Assembly: GCA_035293965.1 (NCBI GenBank)
Contig: DATGLW010000114.1
Span: forward strand, 1 to 22,280
Reading direction: 5' to 3'
Length of the DNA: 22,280 nucleotides
Origin: DATGLW01 sp035293965
GTDB lineage: Bacteria > Actinomycetota > Acidimicrobiia > Acidimicrobiales > RAAP-2
Position numbers and translations under genes: made by a program
Part shown: positions 1 to 7,391 of the stretch, in pieces
Position numbering within the stretch: the first letter of the stretch is position 1
Layout of the letters: every line of letters begins with the position of its first letter
Notes under the pieces: generated by a model
Databases searched by the model: none
The model's input: only the letters and a program-made list of their open reading frames with translations
What the model was told of the DNA's origin: nothing

Positions 1-139
1 ACCTCAAGGGCGACAGCTACCGACTGAAGGACCGAGACCTCGGGAGGGTGCCCACAGACGACGCAGCGTGACGATGGCCACCCGAGGGGGGTCAGTTTTC
101 AACCGTCCGAAAGGGGTCAAGATTCGGGCGGCGTTGACA
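1..139 (+). mobile_element. Right-end remnant of an IS21-family insertion sequence
   Basis: The first 71 bases encode the last residues of an IstB-like helper ATPase. They are followed by a GGGGTCAGTTTTCAACCG stretch and a terminal GCGGCGTTGACA ending at 139. Read from the outside inward on the minus strand, the end begins TGTCAACGCCGCCCGAA and carries repeated GTCA/TGAC-containing segments, as IS21 family ends do (ends start 5'-TG and finish CA-3'). The rest of the element lies left of the window, so neither its completeness nor a target duplication can be judged. Family placement rests on the combination of istB tail and end sequence. Confidence 0.7.
3..71 (+). CDS. istB: IstB-like ATP-binding protein, C-terminal 22 residues only
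   Basis: An open frame enters from the left edge and ends in TGA at 69-71, giving LKGDSYRLKDRDLGRVPTDD plus two alanines. This closely resembles the C-terminus of actinobacterial IS21 IstB proteins, the AAA+ helper ATPases that work with the IstA transposase. The ATPase core (Walker A and B) lies outside the window. The terminal repeat typical of the element begins about 20 bases after the stop, which supports the assignment. The fragment is too short for a stronger claim. Confidence 0.65.
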   Translation, partial: LKGDSYRLKDRDLGRVPTDDAA

Positions 140-574
140 CCGCCGAGTCCGAGGGGGGATCGGTGTGCTGGACGGGTACACGTGAGCGGCAAGTAGTCGA
201 GCAGGGAGAGCGGCTGCTCAAGGCGCACGACGGAGCCCAGGCCCGACCGTGTACGCCGCTGTGACGGTCGCAACCAGGCGGGCACCGTCGAGAGCCCGGA
301 CACCGACTCGCCGGCCCCCGGGAATCGTCACCGTGCCCTCGGTGCCGGGCAGGTAGGTCATCGGGGTCGCACCGGCCCGAGGCGGTGCTGGCGCCGTGCT
401 CCTGGAGGGACGACACGACGGAGAGCCGGATGCGGAGAGCCGTCACCTGTGCGCCGCGGCGTCGGCGGCCACGGGGCGGCACCGGCAGCGTGCTCCACCC
501 CGTCGGCCCGGGCACCGCAGGACACCTCGGCCCCCCAGCCCAGCTCCGAGCGGCTCGTGGTGGGGAGCGATCCC
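140..574. other. Gene-free stretch beside the IS21 end
   Basis: No reading frame here has a convincing start, ribosome site and recognisable protein. One minus-strand frame (roughly 400 down to 225) reads like a possible protein tail (TPMTYLPGTEGTVTIPGGRR and onward to a stop), but it has no start and I recognise no family. It may be the remains of a gene disrupted when the IS21 element inserted. Confidence 0.4.
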
Positions 575-1177
575 CTACCCCGGTCTTCGGGGTGACGAGC
601 CCGCTCGCATGAGGACGAACCGCTTCTTGACGAGCGCTTCGAGGTCCTCCGCGCGGGCCTGCGTCCAGTCCACGATGGCCAGATAGAGGACCCGGATGGC
701 GATGTCCGCTGCCGTCTCGTCAGCCTCGTCGGGTTCCGCCCGGCCCTTCCGCCGGGCGAGGGCGCGGGCAGCCGATCGTGCGAGGGCCTCGGAGTAGTCG
801 AGCTGCCTCCCCCGGAGGGTCGGCGACGACTGTGCCGCGCGCACGAGGAGCTGGCTCATCCGGTGCCGCTCCTCGTCGCCGCCCTTCGTTGCGTGCCAGG
901 CGAGGATTGCCCGCTCGAGCACCGTGTAGGTGTCTCGGGCTGCCGGCTCGTCCACGATGCACTGTTCGAGCACGCGCAGGTCCTCCTCGTCGACGCCGAA
1001 GAGGACATCTTCTTTGGACGGGAAGTGGAGGAAGAACGTGCGCTCGGTCACCTCGGCCAGGTGCGCGATCTCGCCGACCGTGGTTGCCGCGTACCCCTTC
1101 TCTGCGAAGAGCTGGAGCGCTGCCCTGACGAGCGCAGCCTTCGTCCTCGTTTGCTTGCGGCGGGGCAGCCGCTGCAC
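575..1177 (-). CDS. TetR/AcrR-family transcriptional regulator
   Basis: This 200-residue protein has the typical TetR length and layout. The N-terminal helix-turn-helix is in the first 55 residues (KAALVRAALQLFAEKGYAAT, then TVGEIAHLAEVTERTFFLHF), ending in the family's 'F.HFPSKEDVL' motif. An all-helical ligand-binding and dimerisation domain follows. I chose the GTG at 1177 because GGAGGGG sits 8 bases upstream; an in-frame ATG at 1207 has a poorer ribosome site. The gene is divergent from the substrate-binding protein gene at 1377, and a perfect 7-bp-arm inverted repeat lies between them at 1304-1323. This arrangement suggests that it represses itself and/or the transporter gene. The ligand is unknown. 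Confidence 0.88.
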   Translation of the reverse strand: MQRLPRRKQTRTKAALVRAALQLFAEKGYAATTVGEIAHLAEVTERTFFLHFPSKEDVLFGVDEEDLRVLEQCIVDEPAARDTYTVLERAILAWHATKGGDEERHRMSQLLVRAAQSSPTLRGRQLDYSEALARSAARALARRKGRAEPDEADETAADIAIRVLYLAIVDWTQARAEDLEALVKKRFVLMRAGSSPRRPG

Positions 1178-1283
1178 GCCGGTAGCCCCTCCAGCCGTTG
1201 GCTGCATCGACGCGCTCGGTCTGACCACGGGCACCAGTCTGGTGGGCTGGCGGCGCGGCGGCCAACTGCCGGCCCGAGCTCGC

Positions 1284-1323
1284 TTGACTCCCCGGGGATC
1301 CTCTGGTTCACTTGCCTGAACCA
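1284..1323 (+). promoter_or_regulatory. Putative promoter with overlapping TetR-type operator
   Basis: TTGACT at 1284-1289 (-35) and TTCACT at 1307-1312 (-10) are separated by 17 bases and face the substrate-binding protein gene at 1377. The -10 lies inside an inverted repeat at 1304-1323 with perfect 7-bp arms (TGGTTCA, six-base spacer, TGAACCA). A third TGAACC half-site is at 1335-1340. A 20-bp palindrome covering a -10 between a divergent tetR and its neighbour is the classic TetR operator position. Binding by the adjacent regulator is an inference. Confidence 0.55.
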
Positions 1324-1376
1324 TTGCAGTCGCATGAACCTGCAAGCGCACGAAGCTCGATGCCGGAGGGGGACCC

Positions 1377-2648
1377 GTGAGCCGTACCCGTTGGTCGATG
1401 GCAGTGGCGGCCCTCGCGCTGAGCACGCTGGCCGCGACGTGCGGGGGCACCGCGGCGTCCGCCAGCCCCCGCTCGGGCGGTCGGAGCGGCCTCACGGCGA
1501 GCGACACCGGCGTGACGCCGTCGACCATCACGATCGGCTTGATCAGCTCGTTCAGCGGGCCGTTCTCGAGCACGTTCGCCGACACCGCCGACGGCGCGCG
1601 GGCACGGTTCGCGCTGCAGAACGCACATGGCGGCGTGGACGGGCGCAAGCTGAAGCTGATCACGGCCGACGACGAGTCCTCGCTGACCGCGACGGCCACG
1701 GCGACCCAGGCGCTGCTCACGAAGCACCCCTTCGGGGTGATCGGCTTCTCGGGGTTCCTTATCGGCGGCGCCTACAGGACCCTCCAGCAGGCGGGCGTGC
1801 CGGTCACCGGCGGTGCCTTCGACGGCCCGGAATGGGGCTTGCCGCCGAACACCAACATGTTCACCTACACGGGCGGGGTCGACCCCCACTACCCAGCGTC
1901 CACCCTGCTCGGCAAGTTCCTCAAGTCGGTTGGCGCCAAGTCGGTCGCCACCCTCGCGTTCAACAACCCGTCCTCGACGGCGAGCATCCTCGACCAGGTG
2001 GAGTCGGACACCGCGGCCGGCCTGTCGAACTGCTACGAGAACACGAGCATCCCGAACGGCGCGGTTGACCTCTCGGTCGAGGTGCTGGCGATCAAGAACG
2101 CCAAGTGCGACGCCACCGTCGCCTCCTTCGTCGACTCGTCGGACATCGCCCTCAGCACCCAGCTCCAGCAGGCCGGCCTACACCCGATCGAGCTCTACTA
2201 CACCGGCTACGACCAGTCCACGCTGGACCAGCCGTCAGCTCGCCAGGCCGCGCAGGGGGACTACTTCCTCGCCTCGACCGTTCCCCTCACCGACAAGTAC
2301 CCGGGAGCCGCGAACTTCCTCGGCGCGTTGAAGAAGTACGACCCGTCCTACACGGGAGGCATCCCCGACTTCGGCCTCATCGGCGGCTGGCTCTCCGCGG
2401 ACCTCATGATCCGGGGCCTGGAAGCGGCGGGGAAGAACCCGACGAGGCAGGCCTTCATCAAGAAGCTCCGAGCCGTCAAGGGCTACGACGCCGAGGGCCT
2501 CCTCCCCTCCCCCGTCACCTTCCAGTTCGGCCAGGTGCCCAAGAAGGGGTGCGCGTACGTGATGCAGCTCAAAGGTGACCAGTTCGTGGTCGCCAACGGT
2601 GGCAAGCCGGCGTGCGGGCAGCTCATCCCCAACTCCAACACCCGGTAG
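1377..2648 (+). CDS. ABC transporter substrate-binding protein, Leu/Ile/Val (type 1 periplasmic-binding) family
   Basis: The 423-residue exported protein captures a small ligand outside the membrane and delivers it to an ABC permease. Residues 1-30 form a signal peptide: SRTRW, then a hydrophobic run to ATC. Cys22 could be a lipid-attachment site, but the lipobox (AATC) is imperfect. The mature part starts GVTPSTITIGLISSFSGPFS, the usual first strand of LivK-like proteins, and later has GVPVTGGAF and SVATLAFNNPSST. The GTG start has GGAGGGGG just upstream. No permease or ATPase genes lie beside it, so it is an orphan binding protein. In actinobacteria such orphans are common near lipid, steroid and aromatic catabolism genes. 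The ligand cannot be read from sequence. Confidence 0.88.
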   Translation: MSRTRWSMAVAALALSTLAATCGGTAASASPRSGGRSGLTASDTGVTPSTITIGLISSFSGPFSSTFADTADGARARFALQNAHGGVDGRKLKLITADDESSLTATATATQALLTKHPFGVIGFSGFLIGGAYRTLQQAGVPVTGGAFDGPEWGLPPNTNMFTYTGGVDPHYPASTLLGKFLKSVGAKSVATLAFNNPSSTASILDQVESDTAAGLSNCYENTSIPNGAVDLSVEVLAIKNAKCDATVASFVDSSDIALSTQLQQAGLHPIELYYTGYDQSTLDQPSARQAAQGDYFLASTVPLTDKYPGAANFLGALKKYDPSYTGGIPDFGLIGGWLSADLMIRGLEAAGKNPTRQAFIKKLRAVKGYDAEGLLPSPVTFQFGQVPKKGCAYVMQLKGDQFVVANGGKPACGQLIPNSNTR

Positions 2649-2773
2649 GCGACCCGCGTCGCAACGCCCTGAGCCGGTCTGCGGGCGCACCACCCGATTG
2701 ACGTGCGCGGGGCGGCGCGCGCTGGGCCGCACCTGATCCGAGCCACAATGGACCCGAGCTGCGAGGAGGGGAC

Positions 2774-3832
2774 ATGCACGAACCGGTCGAGCTCGTCATC
2801 GACGTCACCGATGCTGCCGCCATCGGAGGTGAAGCCCACACGGCCGCGACCGTCTTCCTTCCCGAGGCTGACCGCCTCGCCGACCCCGCCGTCGTGTGCT
2901 TCGCCTTCCCCGGCGGCGGCTACTGCCGGCGCTACTTCTCCTTCGACATGCCCGGCAGCTCTGGCGGCGGGCAGGCAGGCTTCCACGTCGAACGCGGCTG
3001 GATCCTCGTCGCGTGCGACCACCTCGGCTTCGGGGATGCCACCGTCCCCGAGCCCGACGTCTTGGACTACGAGCACATCGCGCTCGGCAACAAGGCCACC
3101 GTCGAGGCGGTCATGGCGAGGCTGGAGGCGGGGACCCTCGCCGACGACTTCCCCCCGGTCCCGCGGGCAACCCTGCTCGGGATCGGCCAGTCGATGGGGG
3201 GATGCTTCACCATCGTCCTCCAGGGGCAGCACCGTACGTTCGACGGCATCGCCCTGCTCGGCTTCAGCGGCCATCACACCGTCGTGCCCAGCCGACCGGG
3301 TGGCCCACCCGCCGTGTGGCCTTGGATCCTGCGCGGGTCGGGCCTCGATGCGCCCACGGTCCTGAACCAGGAGGCACTGGCAGCCGCGGCCGGGCCGGCA
3401 CTGACCGGTGCCGCATCCATCGCAGAGCAAGCCGCCCAGGGGGAGCACCCCTTCACGTGGGCCTTCCACTACGACGACGAGCCCGCCGACGTGGTCGCCG
3501 CCGACATGGCAGCGGCCGCTGGCACCCATCCTGCGCCGCTCCCGCCGTGGCGGTCGGCCACCACCCCGGCCTGTGGGCTGTACATGGTCGCGCCGGGCAC
3601 GGTGGCCACAGAAGCGGCGTCCATCACCGTGCCCGTGCTCGTCGCGGTCGGCGAGCGCGACGTCGTGCCCAACCCGTGGCTCGAGCCCCTGGCCTTCAAG
3701 AGCTCGGGAGACGTGACTGTTTTCGTGTGCCCCCGCATGGCGCACATGCACAACTTCGCCTCGACGCGCGAGCGGTTCTGGCGCCGGGTCCACGCGTGGG
3801 GGCAGACCGTGGCCGCCATGCGCGACCTCTGA
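2774..3832 (+). CDS. Alpha/beta-hydrolase fold protein
   Basis: This 352-residue cytoplasmic protein has no signal peptide. FAFPGGGY (about 44-50) is an oxyanion-hole-type HG/PGG segment. The nucleophile elbow is GIGQSMGG with Ser140. Near the C-terminus VAVGERDVVPNP supplies the likely acid (Asp296), and PRMAHMHNF the likely base (His324 or His326). The triad order Ser-Asp-His fits an esterase, lipase or acyl-hydrolase. The central region (about 190-280) is a lid-like insertion rich in Ala/Pro. GAGGAGGGGAC precedes the ATG closely. The gene follows the binding-protein gene by 125 bases in the same direction, and the next gene is a tetR. The substrate is unknown. Confidence 0.85.
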   Translation: MHEPVELVIDVTDAAAIGGEAHTAATVFLPEADRLADPAVVCFAFPGGGYCRRYFSFDMPGSSGGGQAGFHVERGWILVACDHLGFGDATVPEPDVLDYEHIALGNKATVEAVMARLEAGTLADDFPPVPRATLLGIGQSMGGCFTIVLQGQHRTFDGIALLGFSGHHTVVPSRPGGPPAVWPWILRGSGLDAPTVLNQEALAAAAGPALTGAASIAEQAAQGEHPFTWAFHYDDEPADVVAADMAAAAGTHPAPLPPWRSATTPACGLYMVAPGTVATEAASITVPVLVAVGERDVVPNPWLEPLAFKSSGDVTVFVCPRMAHMHNFASTRERFWRRVHAWGQTVAAMRDL

Positions 3833-3851
3833 CTCGCCCCTCGGCTCGCAG

Positions 3852-3945
3852 CCCGCACACCCGACCGTCTCCCACACCGACCGCCCGCACACCCGACCGT
3901 CTCCCACACCGACCGCCCCCACACCGACCGCCCCCACACCGACCG
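3852..3945. repeat. Minisatellite built on a CCCACACCGACCG core
   Basis: Two perfect 32-base units (3852-3883 and 3884-3915) are followed by two perfect 15-base units (3916-3930 and 3931-3945). Each 32-base unit is itself two diverged 16-mers (CCCGCACACCCGACCG and TCTCCCACACCGACCG), so the tract is six tandem copies of a 15-16 base motif. It fills most of the gap between the hydrolase stop and the downstream tetR promoter. It could be slippage-prone sequence or a protein-binding array; nothing indicates that it is coding. Confidence 0.9.
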
Positions 3946-3965
3946 CCGTCTCAAGTCTAAGGCGG

Positions 3966-3995
3966 TTGACTCACCTTCAGGGCGCGTGGTTACAT
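3966..3995 (+). promoter_or_regulatory. Putative promoter of the second tetR gene
   Basis: TTGACT at 3966-3971 and TTACAT at 3990-3995 are 18 bases apart. The -10 overlaps the ATG at 3994. If this promoter is used, the RNA would start near 4002-4003, where an in-frame GTG lies, giving a leaderless message that starts three codons later than the annotated ATG. Confidence 0.4.
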
Positions 3996-4671
3996 GTCGG
4001 TCGTGCCGGGCCTGCAGCGTTCCGCCAAGGAAGCGATCATCCTCGCCGCCGAGCGCCTGATGGCCGACCACGGCTTCGACGGCGTCTCCCTGCGGCAGAT
4101 CGCGGCGGCGGCCGGTAACGGCAACAACTCAGCGGTCCTGTACCACTTCGGCACCAAGCACGACCTCGTCCGGGCCGTGTTCGACTACCGGCTCCCGCGC
4201 CTGCGCCAGCGGCGTGCGCTGCTCATCGCCGATCGCCGGCCCGTCGACCTCCGCGGCTGGCTCGAGTGCCAGGTCCGGGCCGTGCTCGAGCAGAGCGAGC
4301 TCGATGACAGCCACTACATGGCCTTCGTCGCCTCCCTCCGCCAGCACCGCGACCTCGAGGCGTTCGCGCAGCAACGCCAGGAGTTCGTGGAGTCCCAGGT
4401 CGAGTTCGACGCGAACCTCCGGGCCCACCTCGCCCATCTCGACGAGCCGGTCCGCACGCGCCGCCTCGACCAGGCCATGACGATCGTCATCGACACAGCT
4501 GCCGACCGCGAGCGCGCCCGCGCCCGGGGCCAGGGCGTGCTCCCCTTTCCGCTCGAGCTGGCGAACCTGCTCGACGGCGTCGTCGGCTTCCTCGCCGCCC
4601 CGGCGTCGGCAACCATGCCCGCGGAGCTCGACAATGGCGGCGTCGGGGCGCGCTGCGCCGTCCTGCTGTAG
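3994..4671 (+). CDS. TetR-family transcriptional regulator
   Basis: This 225-residue regulator has an N-terminal helix-turn-helix: KEAIILAAERLMADHGFDGV, then SLRQIAAAAGNGNNSAVLYHFGTKHDLV in two steps, with the family's 'YHFGTK' motif near residues 49-54. The C-terminal domain is helical and charged, and lacks a known ligand signature. No clear Shine-Dalgarno precedes the ATG, and the GTG at 4003 is an alternative leaderless start. The short-chain dehydrogenase follows by 41 bases on the same strand and the reductase is coupled to that, so this regulator may control the pair. Confidence 0.87.
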   Translation: MSVVPGLQRSAKEAIILAAERLMADHGFDGVSLRQIAAAAGNGNNSAVLYHFGTKHDLVRAVFDYRLPRLRQRRALLIADRRPVDLRGWLECQVRAVLEQSELDDSHYMAFVASLRQHRDLEAFAQQRQEFVESQVEFDANLRAHLAHLDEPVRTRRLDQAMTIVIDTAADRERARARGQGVLPFPLELANLLDGVVGFLAAPASATMPAELDNGGVGARCAVLL

Positions 4672-4712
4672 CGCCGACTGGCGCCGGCTCCACGAACGAC
4701 AGGGAGGACAGG

Positions 4713-5498
4713 GTGGGCGTTGATCTCTCGAGTGCCGTGGCCGTCGTGACCGGTGCCGGAAGCGGCATCGGCCGCGCGACGGCCCACGCGTTCGCCAAGC
4801 GGGGCGCGCGGGTGGTGGTCACCGATCTCGACGAGGATCGGGCGGCCCGGGTCGCCCGCGAGATCGGCGAGCTCGCCGTCGCGCTGCGGTGCGACGTCAC
4901 GAGGGTCGCCGACCTCGAAGCGGCGCGTGACGCAGCACTCGGGAGCTTCGGCAGGGTCGACGTCGTCATGAACAACGTGGGCGTGCTGGCTGTCGGCCGC
5001 GTGGAGGACATCCCCCTCGAGGGCTGGCAGCGGGTCGTGGACGTGAACCTGATGAGCGTGGTACGCAGCCTCACGGTCTTCCTGCCGCCCTTGCTCACCC
5101 AGGGTTCGGGGCACATCGTGAACACAGCCTCTACTGCCGGCCTGTTCCCCTACGGCTACGACCGGCTCCCCTACACCACGACCAAGCACGCGATCGTGGG
5201 CTTGTCCGAGTCCCTCGCCCTGTACCTACGCCCGAAGGGCATCGGCGTGTCGTGCTTCTGCCCCGCGGGCGTGGCGACGAACATCAGCGAGCAGATCACC
5301 TACTACGGCGAGCCGCAGCCGCCGCGCAGCCCGAGCTTCGGGGTCGTCGACGCGGCCACCGCGGGCGAGTTGGTCGCCGACGGTGTCACCGAGGGCCGGT
5401 TCCTCATCCTGACGGCCCCCGAGGTCGCCGCCGAGCTCCGCGAGCACGGCTCGGACCTCGAGGCCTACCTCGAGCGCGCGGCGCGGGGCGACGCGTGA
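4713..5498 (+). CDS. Short-chain dehydrogenase/reductase (SDR) family oxidoreductase
   Basis: This 261-residue classical SDR has a Rossmann fold. The nucleotide motif TGAGSGIG is at 13-20, and Asp38 after the second strand (VVVTDLD) favours NAD(H). CDV is at 60-62, NNVG at 87-90, structural Asn112, and the catalytic set is Ser140, Tyr154 and Lys158 (YTTTK). It should oxidise a secondary alcohol or reduce a ketone; substrate unknown. The GTG start is preceded by GGGAGGA. Its TGA stop overlaps the ATG of the next dehydrogenase by one base, so the two are translationally coupled and probably act in the same pathway. Confidence 0.92.
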   Translation: MGVDLSSAVAVVTGAGSGIGRATAHAFAKRGARVVVTDLDEDRAARVAREIGELAVALRCDVTRVADLEAARDAALGSFGRVDVVMNNVGVLAVGRVEDIPLEGWQRVVDVNLMSVVRSLTVFLPPLLTQGSGHIVNTASTAGLFPYGYDRLPYTTTKHAIVGLSESLALYLRPKGIGVSCFCPAGVATNISEQITYYGEPQPPRSPSFGVVDAATAGELVADGVTEGRFLILTAPEVAAELREHGSDLEAYLERAARGDA

Positions 5499-6319
5499 TG
5501 CGCGCCGGGTTCATCGGGCTCGGCAGCCAGGGCGGCCCGATGGCGCGACGCATCGCCGCCCTCGGCCACCCCCTCGCCATCTGGGCCCGCCGGCCCGCGA
5601 CGCTCGAGCCCTTCGCCGGCACCGGCGCCACCGTCGTCGGGTCACCGGCCGAGGTGGCCGCGGCCAGCGACGTGGTGGGGATCTGCGTCGTGACCGACCG
5701 CGACGTGGAAGAGGTCGTCCTCGGCGACGAGGGGGTCCTCGCCGGCATGGCCCCGGGCGGGGTGATCGCCATCCACTCGACCGTGCACCCCGACACCTGC
5801 CGGCGGGTCGCAGCGCGTGCCGCCGAACGCGCCGTGGACGTGATCGACGCACCGGTCAGCGGCGGCGGGCCCGCCGCGGCGGAGGGGAGGCTGGTCGTGA
5901 TGGTGGGCGGGGAGGCGCCGGTCCTCGAGCGCGTGCGGCCGGTGCTCACGACCTACGGCAACCCCGTCGTCCACCTCGGTCCCATTGGGAGCGGGCAGGT
6001 GGCGAAGCTCCTCAACAACCTCCTCTTCACGGCCCATCTCGGAGCCGCCCTGGAGGCGTTCGACTTCGCCGCGGCGCTCGGCGTCGACCGGGCAGCCTTC
6101 GCGACGGTGCTCGAGAGGGGAAGCGGGGGGAGCTTCGGGGCCCAGATGGTCGCTCGCTCGGGGTTCGCCACGGCCGGCATGCGACAGACCGCTGCGACGC
6201 TCCTCACGAAGGACCTCGATCTCATGGCCGACGTGGCACGGCGAGCGGGGGTGGCACAGCCGCCGCAGGTCGCGGAGCTCGCCCGTGCCGCGTTGCAGCG
6301 CTACGCCGAGGGCGGGTAG
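5498..6319 (+). CDS. NAD(P)-dependent beta-hydroxyacid dehydrogenase, 3-hydroxyisobutyrate dehydrogenase-like
   Basis: The 273-residue protein has an N-terminal Rossmann domain with GLGSQGGPMA at 7-16, the substrate-binding DAPVSGGG at 117-124, and the catalytic segment GSGQVAKLLNN at 165-174 with Lys170 and Asn174. The C-terminal helical domain contains KDLDLM. These are the defining motifs of the HIBADH / tartronate semialdehyde reductase / GLYR family, at the usual length of about 290 minus a short tail. The ATG shares one base with the preceding SDR stop. Substrate identity (hydroxyisobutyrate, tartronate or another) cannot be decided from sequence. Confidence 0.9.
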   Translation: MRAGFIGLGSQGGPMARRIAALGHPLAIWARRPATLEPFAGTGATVVGSPAEVAAASDVVGICVVTDRDVEEVVLGDEGVLAGMAPGGVIAIHSTVHPDTCRRVAARAAERAVDVIDAPVSGGGPAAAEGRLVVMVGGEAPVLERVRPVLTTYGNPVVHLGPIGSGQVAKLLNNLLFTAHLGAALEAFDFAAALGVDRAAFATVLERGSGGSFGAQMVARSGFATAGMRQTAATLLTKDLDLMADVARRAGVAQPPQVAELARAALQRYAEGG

Positions 6320-6342
6320 GGCCTGGTCCGGCCCGGCCCTTT
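6318..6342 (+). terminator. Possible terminator after the SDR-dehydrogenase pair
   Basis: AGGGCC (6318-6323) can pair with GGCCCT (6335-6340), followed by only two T residues. The hairpin begins at the stop codon of the dehydrogenase. The missing T-tract makes intrinsic termination uncertain, though GC-rich actinobacterial terminators often lack one. Confidence 0.35.
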
Positions 6343-6444
6343 CCCGACACCGGCAGGGGGCGAGAGCCTCGGTCCCCCCGGATGGCCGCGACGCCACCAG
6401 GACGGCGCCGGTGCCGCAGCGCGCCCCGGGCCCGGCCCCGGCTG

Positions 6445-7215
6445 CTAGGCGCGGGCCGCCTCGAGCTCGGCCCAGGCCGCGTCGGCCGTGGCCTGCAACA
6501 CGTCGGCTCGCCGGTCGTTGTCGTAGGTGCGGAATTGCAGGATCAGCTCGTCCATCTCCGTCTTCGTGATGTCGCCGGACTTGAGGGCGGACCCGACGTG
6601 GGATCGGATGGGGATCGGTGCCTCGTCCACGCCCACGCTCGCAACGGTCACGAAGCGGCGGTCACGGCGGGAGAGGCCGGGTCGCTGCCACACGTGGCCG
6701 AACACGTAGTTGAGGATGCCGGCGTGCTGGTAAGGGGTGTCGCGACCCGGCGCGGGCACGAGGTTGACATCGGCGAACTCCTGCGCTCCCCGCTGGAGCC
6801 GGCGTTCCCAGTCGTTGTCGCCCAGCTCGTCGTTGCTCCGCTGCGGCAGCGGCACCGGCTCCCCGCCCTGCTCCTCTTGGACCTGTGCCCACGACTGGCG
6901 CACGTACATCTCGAGGTTCGAGGCCTTCGGCCACCCGCAGTAGACGGCGAAGTGCAGCACTACTTCGAGGAGCTCCTCGATGGTCACGTCGCCGCTCTTC
7001 ATGGCCGCGTACGTGTGGTCGATGATGGGCTGGGGCGTGACCGCGAAGGCCGTGCACGTGATGGTCACCAGGCGGCGCTCGCGACGCCCGAGTCCCGGGC
7101 GCGCCCACACCTCACCGAAGGCCCGCTCGAGGCGTGCCTCCTCCACGGCCGAGAGCCCCCCGGGGGGGTCGGCCATCATGACGTCGCGGTACGTCCGAGC
7201 AGCGGCCTCGTCCAC
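6445..7215 (-). CDS. Tandem carboxymuconolactone decarboxylase (CMD/AhpD-like) family protein
   Basis: This 256-residue protein contains two related all-helical CMD-like domains. The first (about 25-125) has the block RPGLGRRERRLVTITCTAFA, then SGDVTIEELLEVVLHFAVYCGWPKA. The second (about 150-250) repeats the pattern as RPGLSRRDRRFVTVASVGVD, then SGDITKTEMDELILQFRTYD. The single-domain gamma-CMD enzyme is about 125 residues, so this is an internal duplication or fusion. The second copy lacks the cysteine of the first. The GTG start has GGGAGG six bases upstream. Relatives act in protocatechuate catabolism or as peroxidase-like partners; the nearby crotonase-type gene suggests a catabolic role, but the reaction is not known. 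Confidence 0.82.
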   Translation of the reverse strand: MDEAAARTYRDVMMADPPGGLSAVEEARLERAFGEVWARPGLGRRERRLVTITCTAFAVTPQPIIDHTYAAMKSGDVTIEELLEVVLHFAVYCGWPKASNLEMYVRQSWAQVQEEQGGEPVPLPQRSNDELGDNDWERRLQRGAQEFADVNLVPAPGRDTPYQHAGILNYVFGHVWQRPGLSRRDRRFVTVASVGVDEAPIPIRSHVGSALKSGDITKTEMDELILQFRTYDNDRRADVLQATADAAWAELEAARA

Positions 7216-7268
7216 CCTCGCCTCCCGTCCACCCTCGTGTCCCTCTGGCCAGCAGCCGCAGGGCTCCT

Positions 7269-7298
7269 GCAGGTGACTGAGTACTACAGCAGGTGACT
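7269..7298. promoter_or_regulatory. Direct repeat upstream of the CMD gene, possible regulator site
   Basis: GCAGGTGACT occurs at 7269-7278 and again at 7289-7298, with starts 20 bases apart, so both copies face roughly the same side of the helix. AGTACT lies between them, and TGACT/ACTCA half-sites surround it. The pair sits about 55-85 bases upstream of the minus-strand CMD gene start. It could be a binding site for an activator or repressor; no regulator can be assigned. Confidence 0.35.
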
Positions 7299-7391
7299 CA
7301 TCGGGTCAAGCCGGTCGCCACGGCCGCCGCAGCTGCGCGTCCGACCGCCGCGGCCCTCGTCGGGGCCTGCACGGGGCTCCCGCCCGACGGG

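Noticed and set aside
863..2068. A 401-codon plus-strand frame overlapping the tetR and binding-protein genes
   Set aside because: It is an Arg/Gly/His-rich shadow of real genes on both strands with no recognisable domain; high GC creates long empty frames.
2483..3937. A 484-codon minus-strand frame opposite the hydrolase
   Set aside because: It is antisense to a clear alpha/beta hydrolase with an intact triad, and its N-terminus is translated minisatellite (repeated VGAVGVG).
3852..3945. CRISPR array
   Set aside because: Units are contiguous without unique spacers, and no cas genes are present; it is a simple tandem repeat.
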